In this document: piece by piece, positions 48,628-57,073 of the stretch
How the letters are laid out: each line of letters begins with the position of its first letter
Position numbering within the stretch: the stretch's first letter is position 1
Source of the DNA: an uncultured Ruminococcus sp.
Lineage (GTDB): Bacteria > Bacillota > Clostridia > Oscillospirales > Ruminococcaceae
NCBI GenBank assembly: GCA_910584195.1
Contig: CAJTYV010000010.1
Span: 14,215 to 78,214 of the forward strand
Reading direction: 5' to 3'
DNA: 64,000 nt
Made by a program: the position numbers and the translations under genes
The notes under the pieces: generated by a model
What the model was told of the DNA's origin: nothing
Seen by the model: the letters and a program-made list of their open reading frames with translations, nothing else
The model's database searches: none

Positions 48628-51222
48628 ATGAATGCAGAAAAATTAACTCAGAAATCGGCAGATGCTGTAAGAAAGGCACAGAGTATTGCTGTTATGCAGG
48701 CAAATTCCGTTATTGAGCCTATTCATCTTCTCAGCGGACTTCTGAAACAGGAAAACGGACTTATTCCGCAGCTTTTCAAGAAAATGAATATTGACACCGA
48801 TATGCTCGAAAGAGAAACGGACGAAAGGATAAACAGACTCCCAAAGGTGACAGGAAGCGGTAGAAGCAGTAATATGGGCATTTCTGCGGAGTGCGACAGG
48901 GTACTGACAACGGCTGAGAATATCGCCGCAAATATGAAGGACGAGTATATTTCTGTAGAACATTTAATGCTTGCTCTGATAGAAAGCAAGGACAGGGACG
49001 TTTCGTCAGTTTTGAAAACGTTTAATATTGATCGTGACGGATTTCTTTCCGTTCTTATGTCAGTTCGCGGAAATACTCGCGTAACGGGCGAAAATCCGGA
49101 GGAGACATATGATGTTCTTGCAAAATACGGTCAGGAGCTTGTGGGACTTGCCCGTCAGAACAAGCTCGATCCCGTCATCGGCAGAGACAGTGAGATACGT
49201 AATGTTATCCGAATACTGTCAAGAAAAACAAAGAATAATCCTGTTCTTATAGGCGAACCAGGAGTAGGCAAAACTGCAATTGCCGAGGGACTTGCCCTGC
49301 GTATAGTTGCCGGAGACGTTCCCGACAGCTTAAAGGATAGAAAAGTATTTTCTCTCGATATGGGAGCTTTGGTGGCAGGCGCAAAATATCGCGGCGAATT
49401 TGAGGAGCGTCTGAAAGCTGTCCTTAATGAAATAAAGAACAGCAGTGGTCAGATACTGCTGTTCATAGACGAGCTTCACACGATCGTCGGCGCCGGAAAA
49501 ACCGATGGAGCTATGGACGCCGGAAATCTGCTGAAGCCTATGCTTGCAAGAGGAGAGCTTCACTGCATAGGCGCGACAACTCTCAACGAATATCGTAAGT
49601 ACATCGAAAAGGACGCTGCTCTTGAAAGACGTTTTCAGCCGGTTATGGTAGATGAACCGACTGTTGAAGATACTATTTCTATACTCCGCGGACTAAAGGA
49701 AAGATACGAGGTTTTCCACGGCGTGAAAATAAGCGATAATGCGCTTATTTCAGCAGCTGTGCTTTCCAACAGGTATATAAGCGATCGTTTTCTTCCCGAT
49801 AAGGCTATCGACCTTATAGACGAAGCATGCGCGACTATACGTACAGAAATGGATTCCATGCCTACTGAGCTTGATGTAATTTCGCGCAGGATAGTTCGTC
49901 TTGAGATCGAGGAGACTGCTCTTAAAAAGGAAAACGATACTATATCAAAAGAACATCTTGAAGAAATTCAAAAGGAGCTTTCGGAGCTTCGCGAGCAGTT
50001 CAATGCCATGAAGGCGAAGTGGGAGAACGAAAAGAATGATATTTCAGCCGTTCAGAAGCTTCGGGAAGAGATAGAAGCCGTCAGCGGTCAGATAGAGCAG
50101 GCAGAGCGCGAATACGATCTTAATAAAGCGGCTGAGCTGAAATATGGCAGGCTTCCGCAGTTAAAAAATAAGCTTTCAGAACTTGAAGCACAGGCAGAAC
50201 ATGATCTGGAAGGGGCGAGACTTCTTCGTGACAGGGTCAATGAGGACGAGATAGCAAAAATTGTCTGCCGTTGGACAGGAATTCCCGTTTCTAAGCTTAT
50301 GGAAGGCGAGAAGGAAAAGATACTGGGTCTTGAGGAGCTTCTGCATAAGCGTGTTATAGGGCAGAATGAAGCTGTCACAAAGGTCAGCGAGGCTATAATA
50401 CGTTCCCGTGCGGGAATACAGTCCCCCGACAGACCTATCGGTTCATTCCTGTTTTTAGGCCCTACGGGAGTAGGTAAGACAGAGCTTGCCAAAGCGCTGT
50501 CGGAAATACTCTTTGATGACGAAAGAAATATTGTCCGCATTGATATGAGCGAATATATGGAGAAATTCAGCGTCAGCAGGCTGATAGGAGCGCCTCCCGG
50601 ATATGTGGGCTACGATGAAGGCGGTCAGCTTACCGAAGCAGTGCGCAGAAAACCGTATTCAGTTGTCCTTTTTGATGAAATAGAAAAGGCACATCCGGAT
50701 GTTTTCAATATACTGCTGCAAGTACTTGATGACGGACGTATAACCGATTCGCAGGGACGGACAGTCGATTTCAAGAATACTATTATAATATTGACATCTA
50801 ACCTCGGTTCACCTTATATACTGGAGGGCATAGGTGAAGACGGAGAGATCACTGCGGCAGCGCGTGATAAAGTTGAAACAATGTTAAAACAGCAGTTCCG
50901 TCCCGAGTTCCTTAATCGTCTTGATGAGATAATTTTCTATAAACCTCTCGGAAAGTGCGAAATCATGAAAATAGTGGAGCTTATGCTTGCCGATCTGCAA
51001 AAGAGGCTTGACGATAAGCATATACGTATAAATGTTACCGAAGCTGCCAAAAATTATATTGCAGACTGCGGTTATGATCCGAATTTCGGCGCACGTCCTT
51101 TGAGAAGATTTATTCAGCGTAAGGTTGAAACTCTTGCGGCAAAACGGATCCTTGGCGGAAACATTTCGTCAGGAGATACAATTACGATCGATCTTGATAA
51201 TTCTGAGCTTGTCGCTGAGTAA
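48628..51222 (+). CDS. clpB: ATP-dependent chaperone ClpB
   Basis: An 864-residue Hsp100 disaggregase. Order: N-terminal domain (1-145), AAA+ module 1 with Walker A GEPGVGKTA and Walker B LFIDELH, a coiled-coil middle domain (about 400-520, rich in Glu/Lys), AAA+ module 2 with GPTGVGKTE and VVLFDEIEKAHPDV, and a C-terminal domain with FGARPLRRFIQRKVE. It lacks the ClpP-binding IGF loop of ClpA/ClpX, as fits a disaggregase. The start is ATG 48628, 8 bases after GGAGG. Its control by an RHH-type gene upstream is uncommon. Confidence 0.96.
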   Translation: MNAEKLTQKSADAVRKAQSIAVMQANSVIEPIHLLSGLLKQENGLIPQLFKKMNIDTDMLERETDERINRLPKVTGSGRSSNMGISAECDRVLTTAENIAANMKDEYISVEHLMLALIESKDRDVSSVLKTFNIDRDGFLSVLMSVRGNTRVTGENPEETYDVLAKYGQELVGLARQNKLDPVIGRDSEIRNVIRILSRKTKNNPVLIGEPGVGKTAIAEGLALRIVAGDVPDSLKDRKVFSLDMGALVAGAKYRGEFEERLKAVLNEIKNSSGQILLFIDELHTIVGAGKTDGAMDAGNLLKPMLARGELHCIGATTLNEYRKYIEKDAALERRFQPVMVDEPTVEDTISILRGLKERYEVFHGVKISDNALISAAVLSNRYISDRFLPDKAIDLIDEACATIRTEMDSMPTELDVISRRIVRLEIEETALKKENDTISKEHLEEIQKELSELREQFNAMKAKWENEKNDISAVQKLREEIEAVSGQIEQAEREYDLNKAAELKYGRLPQLKNKLSELEAQAEHDLEGARLLRDRVNEDEIAKIVCRWTGIPVSKLMEGEKEKILGLEELLHKRVIGQNEAVTKVSEAIIRSRAGIQSPDRPIGSFLFLGPTGVGKTELAKALSEILFDDERNIVRIDMSEYMEKFSVSRLIGAPPGYVGYDEGGQLTEAVRRKPYSVVLFDEIEKAHPDVFNILLQVLDDGRITDSQGRTVDFKNTIIILTSNLGSPYILEGIGEDGEITAAARDKVETMLKQQFRPEFLNRLDEIIFYKPLGKCEIMKIVELMLADLQKRLDDKHIRINVTEAAKNYIADCGYDPNFGARPLRRFIQRKVETLAAKRILGGNISSGDTITIDLDNSELVAE

Positions 51223-51376
51223 TATAGCCGCAGATGATGCCGACCGTCTCTCCGGCTTAAAGTTTACGGAATAAATGTAATGACGGTAAATAGCGGTTTT
51301 TCTATGGTCGTTTTCGATAAAAAGGATTGTGATTTTGGCGTAGAATCGGTCGAAATGTCATTTTTTCGTAAATCAC

Positions 51377-51405
51377 TTGACAAATCGCATCAATAGGTAT
51401 ATAAT
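51377..51405 (+). promoter_or_regulatory. Promoter of the HU gene
   Basis: TTGACA (51377-51382) and TATAAT (51400-51405), perfect, 17 bases apart. The 150 bases between clpB and this promoter hold nothing recognised. Confidence 0.87.
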
Positions 51406-51438
51406 GCAATTATCAAAAAGAATTGGAGGAAATATGAA

Positions 51439-51714
51439 ATGACTAAAACAGAACTTATCAGCGCAGTTGCTGAAAAGACCGGTTCAACCAAAAAGGATGC
51501 CGAAGCTGCTGTAAATGCGATCGTATCGGCTATTACAGACTCTCTTGTAGAAGGCGATAAAGTTTCGATCGTTGGTTTTGGAACATTTGAAGTTCGCGAC
51601 AGAAAAGAAAAGCAGGTTATCAATCCGCAGACTAAGGAAAAGATGACTGCTCCGGCATCAAAGGCTCCCGCTTTCAAAGCAGGTCAGACACTTAAGAACG
51701 CAGTAAACAAGTAA
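51439..51714 (+). CDS. HU family DNA-binding protein
   Basis: A 91-residue histone-like nucleoid protein. Seen: MTKTELISAVAEKTG, the DALxxG-like region, VSIVGFGTFEVRDRKEKQVINPQT (arm region, in part), and the C-terminal PAFKAGQTLKNAVN. It binds and bends DNA in the nucleoid. It has 18 bases to a protein with a basic Lys/Ala tail, so they share a transcript. Confidence 0.95.
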   Translation: MTKTELISAVAEKTGSTKKDAEAAVNAIVSAITDSLVEGDKVSIVGFGTFEVRDRKEKQVINPQTKEKMTAPASKAPAFKAGQTLKNAVNK

Positions 51715-51732
51715 TTTACGGAGGAAACGATA

Positions 51733-52131
51733 ATGGCAAGAAAAACAAGAGCTGCTAAAGCAGCAGAGGTGAAAGAAGAGATAAAGGCTGTTGAGTCAGC
51801 TCCCGTTAAGGAAGCGATCGAAGCTGCCGCTGAGACAGCTCCCGTAAAAGAAGCTGAAAAGAAGACCGCAGAAAAAAAGCCTTCCGGAAGAAAGTCCGCT
51901 GCCAAGAAGACAGAGACTGCTCCAAAGAAAGCTGCTGCTAAGACTGCCGTACAGACAAATCTCTTTATTCAGTATCAGGGTGCAGAGCTTTCTTACGCTG
52001 ATCTTATCGAGAGAGCAAAATCTGATGCAGGAGTAAAGTCCCCTAAGTCTGTAAATCTCTATGTTAAACCTGAAGATAACATGGTTTATTATGTTGTTGA
52101 CGAAAAGGTCGGCGGCTTTGTACTTGCATAA
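51733..52131 (+). CDS. Histone H1-like basic tail fused to a DUF6465 domain
   Basis: A 132-residue protein. The first 75 residues are an unstructured Lys/Ala/Glu stretch with repeats such as ETAPVKEAEKK and GRKSAAKKTE, like bacterial H1-type tails. The last 55 residues (LFIQYQGAELSYADLIERAK, VNLYVKPEDNMVYYVVDEKVGGFVL, in part) form a small domain of the DUF6465 type, common in Clostridia. It is transcribed with HU, which suggests a role at the nucleoid. The domain's function is not known. Confidence 0.82.
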   Translation: MARKTRAAKAAEVKEEIKAVESAPVKEAIEAAAETAPVKEAEKKTAEKKPSGRKSAAKKTETAPKKAAAKTAVQTNLFIQYQGAELSYADLIERAKSDAGVKSPKSVNLYVKPEDNMVYYVVDEKVGGFVLA

Positions 52132-52140
52132 AAATAATAG

Positions 52141-52170
52141 ATCCTCCCTTGTTTAAGGGAGGATTTTTTA
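52141..52170 (+). terminator. Intrinsic terminator after the HU/DUF6465 unit
   Basis: Perfect 10-bp arms ATCCTCCCTT (52141-52150) and AAGGGAGGAT (52155-52164) around GTTT, then TTTTTA. Confidence 0.93.
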
Positions 52171-52220
52171 GAATCTGTCTATATAGAAAATCCGCACATA
52201 ATTTCTGTGTAGACAGTTTT
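52171..52220. repeat. Intergenic palindromic element, copy 4 (short, 50 bp)
   Basis: GAATCTGTCTATA at the left and TAGACAG at the right, with CGCACATAATTT between, match the two ends of copy 3 without its middle. It directly follows the terminator. Confidence 0.6.
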
Positions 52221-52252
52221 TTGATCTGAAAACAGTGATGTACAGCCAAATT

Positions 52253-52702
52253 TTATTTACCGGTTTCAGAAGATTTTTTTGTATAGGTAATTTCCGAAAG
52301 CTTTTTCCTTATCAGTATAAGAGCTTCATCGGGAGAACCGGCATTTTTTACCGCCGTTTCCATAGGACAGTAACCTGTATTGTCACGGTTGCGGACGGCT
52401 TCCGTAAGGGTGGTAAAGCTTATTTTTACATTGTAGTTTTCCAGTTCTTTAAGAGCTTGAGAACTGATAACATCAGCAAAAATTTCGTCAGGCTCTAACA
52501 ATATGTAGATAAAAGCTGCCGCTTTTCCAATGACCTTATCCGCAACGGAAAAACCGTGCAGCTTTGCTCCGCTGTCAAGGAGTTCCAAAATAGGTCTGAT
52601 ACCTCTTTTGACGCTTGTGAGCGTCTTTTCACCGTTGACCGCTGCGAAGGTTAAATTACCGTTTCGGAGAAGCGCGGCGGCTTTTTCAAGATTACTGCTC
52701 AT
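52253..52702 (-). CDS. DUF1893 protein
   Basis: A 149-residue soluble protein of the DUF1893 family, related in fold to cytidine deaminase-like proteins but without an evident zinc motif. Seen: FSVADKVIGKAAAFIYILLEPDEIFADVISSQALKELENYNV in part, which is the family core. It overlaps the ECF S component by 11 bases, so the two are made together, in a group with an Fe-S aldo/keto reductase. Its role is unknown. It ends close to copy 4 of the repeat family. Confidence 0.82.
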   Translation of the reverse strand: MSSNLEKAAALLRNGNLTFAAVNGEKTLTSVKRGIRPILELLDSGAKLHGFSVADKVIGKAAAFIYILLEPDEIFADVISSQALKELENYNVKISFTTLTEAVRNRDNTGYCPMETAVKNAGSPDEALILIRKKLSEITYTKKSSETGK

Positions 52703-53258
52703 TCTTTTTCAGTCGCTCTATTCTGTACAAAAGAAGCGGCATAAAAGTCCACTGTAAAACAAGTCCCGGAACTCCGACAGCAATCGAAGTCCATATAGAA
52801 GCGGCTTTGATATTTTCGCTTCCGAGAGCATATACGGCAATGAGTACAGCGGCTGCACGAACTGCGCGTCCACCTATCTGAACTAACAGTATTTTTGCTA
52901 TGTTAGGTAATTTAACATCCTTAAGAAGCCCTGCAAACGCCCCGTATGCGCAAAGTTCAAGCATCATGACAGGAAGCATAAACGAGACGGGCATACCTGT
53001 CGTAAAATGACTTGCAAGAGGTCCGAGAAGTCCTGCGACTGCTCCTGCATACGGACCGGCAATAAATCCTACGAGTATAATAGGCAGATGCATGGGAAGG
53101 AAAGTTTCTCCCAAAGATGTTCCGAGTCCCGAAACAGTTCCCATAACATGGAAAAGCTGCGGAACGGCAGCTGCTCCGATAATTGCAAGAATAGCCGCAA
53201 TTGTCTGTGATTTTACGGAAAGGCGAGATTTCGCCATTGTGTTCGAAAGCGTTGACAT
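52692..53258 (-). CDS. ECF transporter S component, substrate unknown
   Basis: A 188-residue membrane protein with about six hydrophobic segments. The GETFLPMHLPIILVGFIAGPYAGAVAGLLGPL segment (read in part) is typical for ECF S components and PF12822-type proteins. No riboswitch precedes it. The start at 53258 follows GGAG; an ATG 8 codons earlier lies within the end of the reductase gene. No EcfA/T is near. The link with the DUF1893 gene and the aldo/keto reductase gives no clear hint of substrate. Confidence 0.8.
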   Translation of the reverse strand: MSTLSNTMAKSRLSVKSQTIAAILAIIGAAAVPQLFHVMGTVSGLGTSLGETFLPMHLPIILVGFIAGPYAGAVAGLLGPLASHFTTGMPVSFMLPVMMLELCAYGAFAGLLKDVKLPNIAKILLVQIGGRAVRAAAVLIAVYALGSENIKAASIWTSIAVGVPGLVLQWTFMPLLLYRIERLKKNEQ

Positions 53259-53271
53259 AATAATTACTCCT

Positions 53272-54405
53272 TTACATTCCAATAAGTTCAGAAAATTCTT
53301 TCATCATTTCGGAAATTTTTATTTGCTGAGGACAAACCGTCTCACAGCTGCGGCAGCTTATACATTTTGACGGACGCTGATTTTCTTCCATGCTGCCAAC
53401 TGCCATGGGAGCAAGGAATCCGCCTCCTGTTATTTTATGTTCGTTGTAAAGCGCTATAAGTTCGGGTATAGGAAGTCCCTGAGGACAGTGACTTGTACAG
53501 TAATGGCAAGCTGTGCATGGGAGACCGCCTTTCTTTGTTTCTTCATCTGAAAGTGCGACAATGCATTTGAATTCTTCATCGTTCAGCGGTTTATCTTCGT
53601 TCCATATTTTAATATTTTCTTTGAGCTGTTCCATATTGGACATACCCGAAAGTACCATTGCAACTCCGGGAATCGCCTGCAAAAATCTAAATGCCCATGC
53701 AGGTACGCTTTCGTCGGGACGCATTGATTTCATTATGCTTTTCATTTTTTCGGGGGCGTCTGCAAGTTTTCCTCCGCGGATAGGCTCCATGACCCAAATC
53801 GGAATATTATATTTCTGAATAAGTTCAACCTTTGACTGAGCGTTCTGAAAATGCCAATCCATGTAATTTACTTGAAGCTGACAGAATTCCATGTGTTCGC
53901 CGTAAGCGTCAAGAAAACGTTGTATCACGTTCAGATCGCCATGAGCTGAAAATCCGAGATGACGAATCCTGCCGTTCCTTTTCTGTTCAAGAAGATAATC
54001 AAGAATACCGAACTCAGGGTTCAGATAGTCGTCGATATTTCCCTCGTAAACGTTGTGGAATAAGTAAAAATCAAAGTATGGCGTCTGACATTTTTCAAGC
54101 TGTTTTTCAAAAATTTCCTTAACTTTTGGCATGTTTGAGTTGTCGTAGCCGGGAAACTTTGAAGCGAGACAGTAGCTTTCTCTCGGATATTTTGCAAGAA
54201 ATCTGCCCGCTGTAATTTCGGAATTTCCATTGTGATAGCCCCATGCCGTGTCATAGTAATTGATTCCGTTTTTCATGGCGTAATCAATAATCTCGGAAGC
54301 TTTGGCTTCATCGATCTGCGAGTCATCACCGTTAATTACCGGCAGTCTCATCATGCCGAGGCCAAGACCGGACAGTTGAATGTCCTGAAATTTTTTGTAG
54401 ATCAT
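53272..54405 (-). CDS. Aldo/keto reductase with C-terminal 4Fe-4S ferredoxin domain
   Basis: A 377-residue enzyme. An AKR barrel (1-290) shows GLGMMRLP at the start, YYDTAWGYHNG with the catalytic tyrosine, and FYLFHNV. The C-terminal part (about 290-377) holds eight cysteines in two sets, CTACHYCTSHCPQ and CISCRSCETVCPQ, for two 4Fe-4S clusters. Such fusions occur in anaerobes and probably pass electrons from ferredoxin to a carbonyl. The substrate is unknown. A CTCAGC/GCTGAG hairpin lies in the leader (about 54423-54444). It is the next gene after merR on the same strand. Confidence 0.9.
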   Translation of the reverse strand: MIYKKFQDIQLSGLGLGMMRLPVINGDDSQIDEAKASEIIDYAMKNGINYYDTAWGYHNGNSEITAGRFLAKYPRESYCLASKFPGYDNSNMPKVKEIFEKQLEKCQTPYFDFYLFHNVYEGNIDDYLNPEFGILDYLLEQKRNGRIRHLGFSAHGDLNVIQRFLDAYGEHMEFCQLQVNYMDWHFQNAQSKVELIQKYNIPIWVMEPIRGGKLADAPEKMKSIMKSMRPDESVPAWAFRFLQAIPGVAMVLSGMSNMEQLKENIKIWNEDKPLNDEEFKCIVALSDEETKKGGLPCTACHYCTSHCPQGLPIPELIALYNEHKITGGGFLAPMAVGSMEENQRPSKCISCRSCETVCPQQIKISEMMKEFSELIGM

Positions 54406-54495
54406 GTTTTTCCTCCTTTATACTCAGCGATGTTTAATGCTGAGATTGTATGGTATTTTTGCCGCGTGCATGTGCACTGCAAAGCGGATACTCTT

Positions 54496-54870
54496 TTAAT
54501 CCCATGATAGCACGCCCGTTTCTGCCGCAATTTCATATCTTGAAATTTTATAATCAAGCCTGCTGATCATTTCGTCAATTGAGTTTTTCTGTTCGATAAG
54601 CGCCTTGCGCTGTTCGGATAAAAGCTGCAATCTTGCCGGAATAGTTTTATCACCCTGTTGATACAGCTGTAAGTATTCGATAAGAACTTCAACGGGCAAT
54701 CCTGCTGAGCGCATACATTTTGCAAGCTGAACCCATGCAATATCCTGTTCGGTGTAGTTCCTGATTCCTCCCGATGTTCTTGTTACAGGGGGAATAGCCC
54801 CGATCCTTTCATAGTACCTGAGCGTATCTGCGGGAATATCGTATTTTTCGCTGACTTCTTTAATTGTCAT
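54496..54870 (-). CDS. MerR family regulator (NmlR/AdhR-like)
   Basis: A 124-residue regulator with a MerR helix-turn-helix (TIKEVSEKYDIPADTLRYYERIGAIPPVTR, in part), a winged part and a dimerising coiled coil. There is no metal-binding cysteine in the C-terminal part, which groups it with AdhR/NmlR-type proteins that sense aldehydes or carbonyl stress. The start is at 54870 after AAAGGAAG; the upstream frame lies in the promoter. Its own promoter has the 19-base spacer and dyad of MerR control, and the Fe-S aldo/keto reductase follows, which suits a carbonyl-response unit. Confidence 0.88.
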   Translation of the reverse strand: MTIKEVSEKYDIPADTLRYYERIGAIPPVTRTSGGIRNYTEQDIAWVQLAKCMRSAGLPVEVLIEYLQLYQQGDKTIPARLQLLSEQRKALIEQKNSIDEMISRLDYKISRYEIAAETGVLSWD

Positions 54871-54892
54871 AGTATCCACTTCCTTTAAGTCT

Positions 54893-54923
54893 ATTATACA
54901 ACTTAGAGTTAACTCCAAGTCAA
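54893..54923 (-). promoter_or_regulatory. MerR-type promoter with 19-base spacer and dyad operator
   Basis: On the minus strand TTGACT (54923-54918), 19-base spacer, TATAAT (54898-54893). The spacer holds the dyad CTTGGAGTTAACTCTAAG, near-identical in form to the operators of NmlR/AdhR regulators. The MerR protein probably binds here and activates by twisting the long spacer. Confidence 0.88.
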
Positions 54924-55024
54924 TACTAATACAAGAAAATCTGCAATTTTAACAAATAAGCTCTCTTTAATTTGTACATTCTGACAATTGATCTATGCAG
55001 TTAAGGTGACATCGCTTAGAAAAT

Positions 55025-55063
55025 AAAAAGCTCCCCTATTGTCAATGCAGACAAAGGGGGAGC
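55025..55063 (-). terminator. Intrinsic terminator after the PRPP synthetase-like gene
   Basis: On the minus strand GCTCCCC (55063-55057) pairs with GGGGAGC (55036-55030), with TTGTC/GACAA inside, followed by TTTTTA. Confidence 0.85.
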
Positions 55064-55096
55064 ATACTAAGTTAAATTTTACCCGATTTTAGTAAA

Positions 55097-56236
55097 TTAC
55101 TTTCTGTTTTTGAGAAGAGCTTCTATTTTTGCATGAGGATCAAGAATCTTGCTGATAGATACATCATGATTGATAGCCTCGATAAAGTATGCAATATATT
55201 TTGAGACATCGACCTCATGGAACCATGGGCGGCTCAGAAGTTCGGGAGAACGGTAAGTGAGGTTAGTTCCAAGAACTCCGCTTATCACACCCTCCTCATA
55301 AGCCTTGTCGAATTTTTCAAGACCGTTGGTAAAGATAGCGTATGTAGCATATGTGAAAATTCTGTTCGCTTTCTTTTCCTTGAGATTATAGGCAAGGTCC
55401 AGCATGGATTCGCCTGAAGAAATAATATCGTCCGCAACGAAAATATCTTTTCCTTCAACGGGATTTCCGAGATATTCGTGTGCTACAATAGGATTTCTGC
55501 CGTTTACGATAGTAGAGTAATCGCGCCGCTTGTAGAACATTCCCATATCAACGCCGAGAACAGACGCATAGTACATATTTCTGTTAAGCGCGCCCTCATC
55601 GGGAGAAACTACCATGAACTTGTTTTTTGTAAGTTCAATATCGCTTATATCGCGGAGCAGACATTTTAGAACCTGATATGTGGGCATCACATTATCGAAG
55701 CCCATAAGAGGAATGGCGTTCTGTACTCTTGGGTCGTGAGCGTCAAATGTTACGATATTTGAAACGCCCATTGCTTCAAGTTCCTGTAAAGCGCATGCGC
55801 AGTCAAGAGATTCGCGGTAGCTTCTGCGGTGTTGTCTGCCGCCGTAGAGGATAGGCATTATAATGTTTATACGGTGAGCCTTGCCAGATGCAGCCTGAAT
55901 GATACGTTTAAGATCCTGAAAATGATCGTCGGGTGACATGGCGTTTTCCATTCCGAAATAATCGTATTTTACATTGTAGTTTCCGACATCAACGATAATG
56001 AAAAGATCCTTGCCGCGTACCGTGGATTTGATAAGACCTTTACCGTCGCCCGAAGAAAATCGGGGACATTCGGCTTCTATCAGGAAGCTGTCGTTGTCGT
56101 AGCCGGCAAGTTTTGACCAGTCGACAAGATAATCATTGATTTTTGCGCCCAGTTCTGTGATGCTGTTCATTGCGATGATTCCGATGGGTGCAGCGGAAAT
56201 TTCGCTGCTGAAAAGATTTCCTCCGAATGCGGACAT
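55097..56236 (-). CDS. Ribose-phosphate pyrophosphokinase-like protein, long atypical form
   Basis: A 379-residue PRPP synthetase-like protein, about 60 residues longer than the usual 315. Seen: KAHRINIIMPILYGGRQHRR, the Mg-binding DAHDPRVQNAIP, FMVVSPDEGALNRNMYYA, and the PRPP loop FVADDIISSGESMLD. The usual VSPDxGG reads SPDEGA, and the N-terminal domain is extended. It may make PRPP from ribose 5-phosphate and ATP, and PRPP is used by trpD and others, or it may be a paralogue with a regulatory role. RBS AAGGAG. No purine or other nucleotide gene lies next to it. Confidence 0.85.
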   Translation of the reverse strand: MSAFGGNLFSSEISAAPIGIIAMNSITELGAKINDYLVDWSKLAGYDNDSFLIEAECPRFSSGDGKGLIKSTVRGKDLFIIVDVGNYNVKYDYFGMENAMSPDDHFQDLKRIIQAASGKAHRINIIMPILYGGRQHRRSYRESLDCACALQELEAMGVSNIVTFDAHDPRVQNAIPLMGFDNVMPTYQVLKCLLRDISDIELTKNKFMVVSPDEGALNRNMYYASVLGVDMGMFYKRRDYSTIVNGRNPIVAHEYLGNPVEGKDIFVADDIISSGESMLDLAYNLKEKKANRIFTYATYAIFTNGLEKFDKAYEEGVISGVLGTNLTYRSPELLSRPWFHEVDVSKYIAYFIEAINHDVSISKILDPHAKIEALLKNRK

Positions 56237-56275
56237 ATTTTTGACTCCTTAATTTTTATTTAAATTCAGGACTTT

Positions 56276-56422
56276 TTCTCATAAGATCTGTGCGTAGATT
56301 TTCGAGCGTAATTTTACCGAGTGCAGGGTGAAAAAGCGAAAACATACCGCTGTATGGCGAGCCTTTTTAACGCAGCGGACGGTAAATATTTTCTGAAAGG
56401 ATGCATGAAAATCTTATGAGAA
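56276..56422. repeat. Intergenic palindromic element, copy 5 (147 bp)
   Basis: Perfect 12-bp inverted termini TTCTCATAAGAT (56276-56287) and ATCTTATGAGAA (56411-56422). Inside it carries GTGCGTA (56290-56296) followed by a TTTTCGAG block matching copy 1 in order, and right after it, at 56418-56425, GAGAACAAG, as in copy 1. Confidence 0.65.
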
Positions 56423-56453
56423 CAAGTCCTCATAAATATTATGAATAAAAAGC

Positions 56454-56987
56454 TCATTTACAGAAATTCTCGATATAATTTTCTATATCGTGTTTTATGA
56501 TACTTTTTGCGGCGTCTGCGTGATCTACTTCATTGACTACCGTTGTTTTGCTTTCAAGTTCCTTATAAACTGTGAAAAAATGTCTCATTTCATCGAAAAT
56601 ATGCTTAGGGAGCTGCTCAATATCCATATACATATTGTAATTCGGATCGTCTACCGGAACTGCTATTATCTTATTATCTTCGTGGTCGTTGTCCATCATG
56701 CGGATAACGCCTATAGGATAGCATTTTACAAGAGTCAGCGGCATAAGTTTTTCAGAACACAGTACAAGCACATCCAAAGGGTCGTTATCATCGGAGTATG
56801 TTCGCGGAATAAATCCGTAATTTGCCGGATAATGGGTAGATGTATGCAGTATTCTGTCCATTTTTATAAAGCCTGTCTCCTTGTCCAGTTCATATTTTAT
56901 TTTGCTGCCCTTGCCTATTTCAATGACGGCAAAGAACTGATCGGGACTTATTCGTTTCGGGTTTATATCGTGCCAGATATTCTTCAT
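56454..56987 (-). CDS. ppa: Inorganic pyrophosphatase (family I)
   Basis: A 177-residue soluble enzyme splitting pyrophosphate. Seen: VIEIGKGSKIKYELDKETG, NYGFIPRTYSDDNDPLDVLVL with the DxDPxD metal-binding pattern (read in part), GVIRMMDNDHEDNKIIAVP. It is the type I Mg-dependent form. It drives pyrophosphate-releasing reactions such as those of tRNA charging and the PRPP pathway next door. Confidence 0.95.
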   Translation of the reverse strand: MKNIWHDINPKRISPDQFFAVIEIGKGSKIKYELDKETGFIKMDRILHTSTHYPANYGFIPRTYSDDNDPLDVLVLCSEKLMPLTLVKCYPIGVIRMMDNDHEDNKIIAVPVDDPNYNMYMDIEQLPKHIFDEMRHFFTVYKELESKTTVVNEVDHADAAKSIIKHDIENYIENFCK

Positions 56988-57045
56988 GAAATCGCTCCCT
57001 CTTCGGATGAAGATATTTCAGCCGAAAATAAATTCTCATAATTAT

Positions 57046-57073
57046 AGTATAGCATATTTTCTGCGTTTGTCAA
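57046..57073 (-). promoter_or_regulatory. Promoter of ppa
   Basis: On the minus strand TTGACA (57073-57068), 16 bases, TATACT (57051-57046). Confidence 0.68.
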
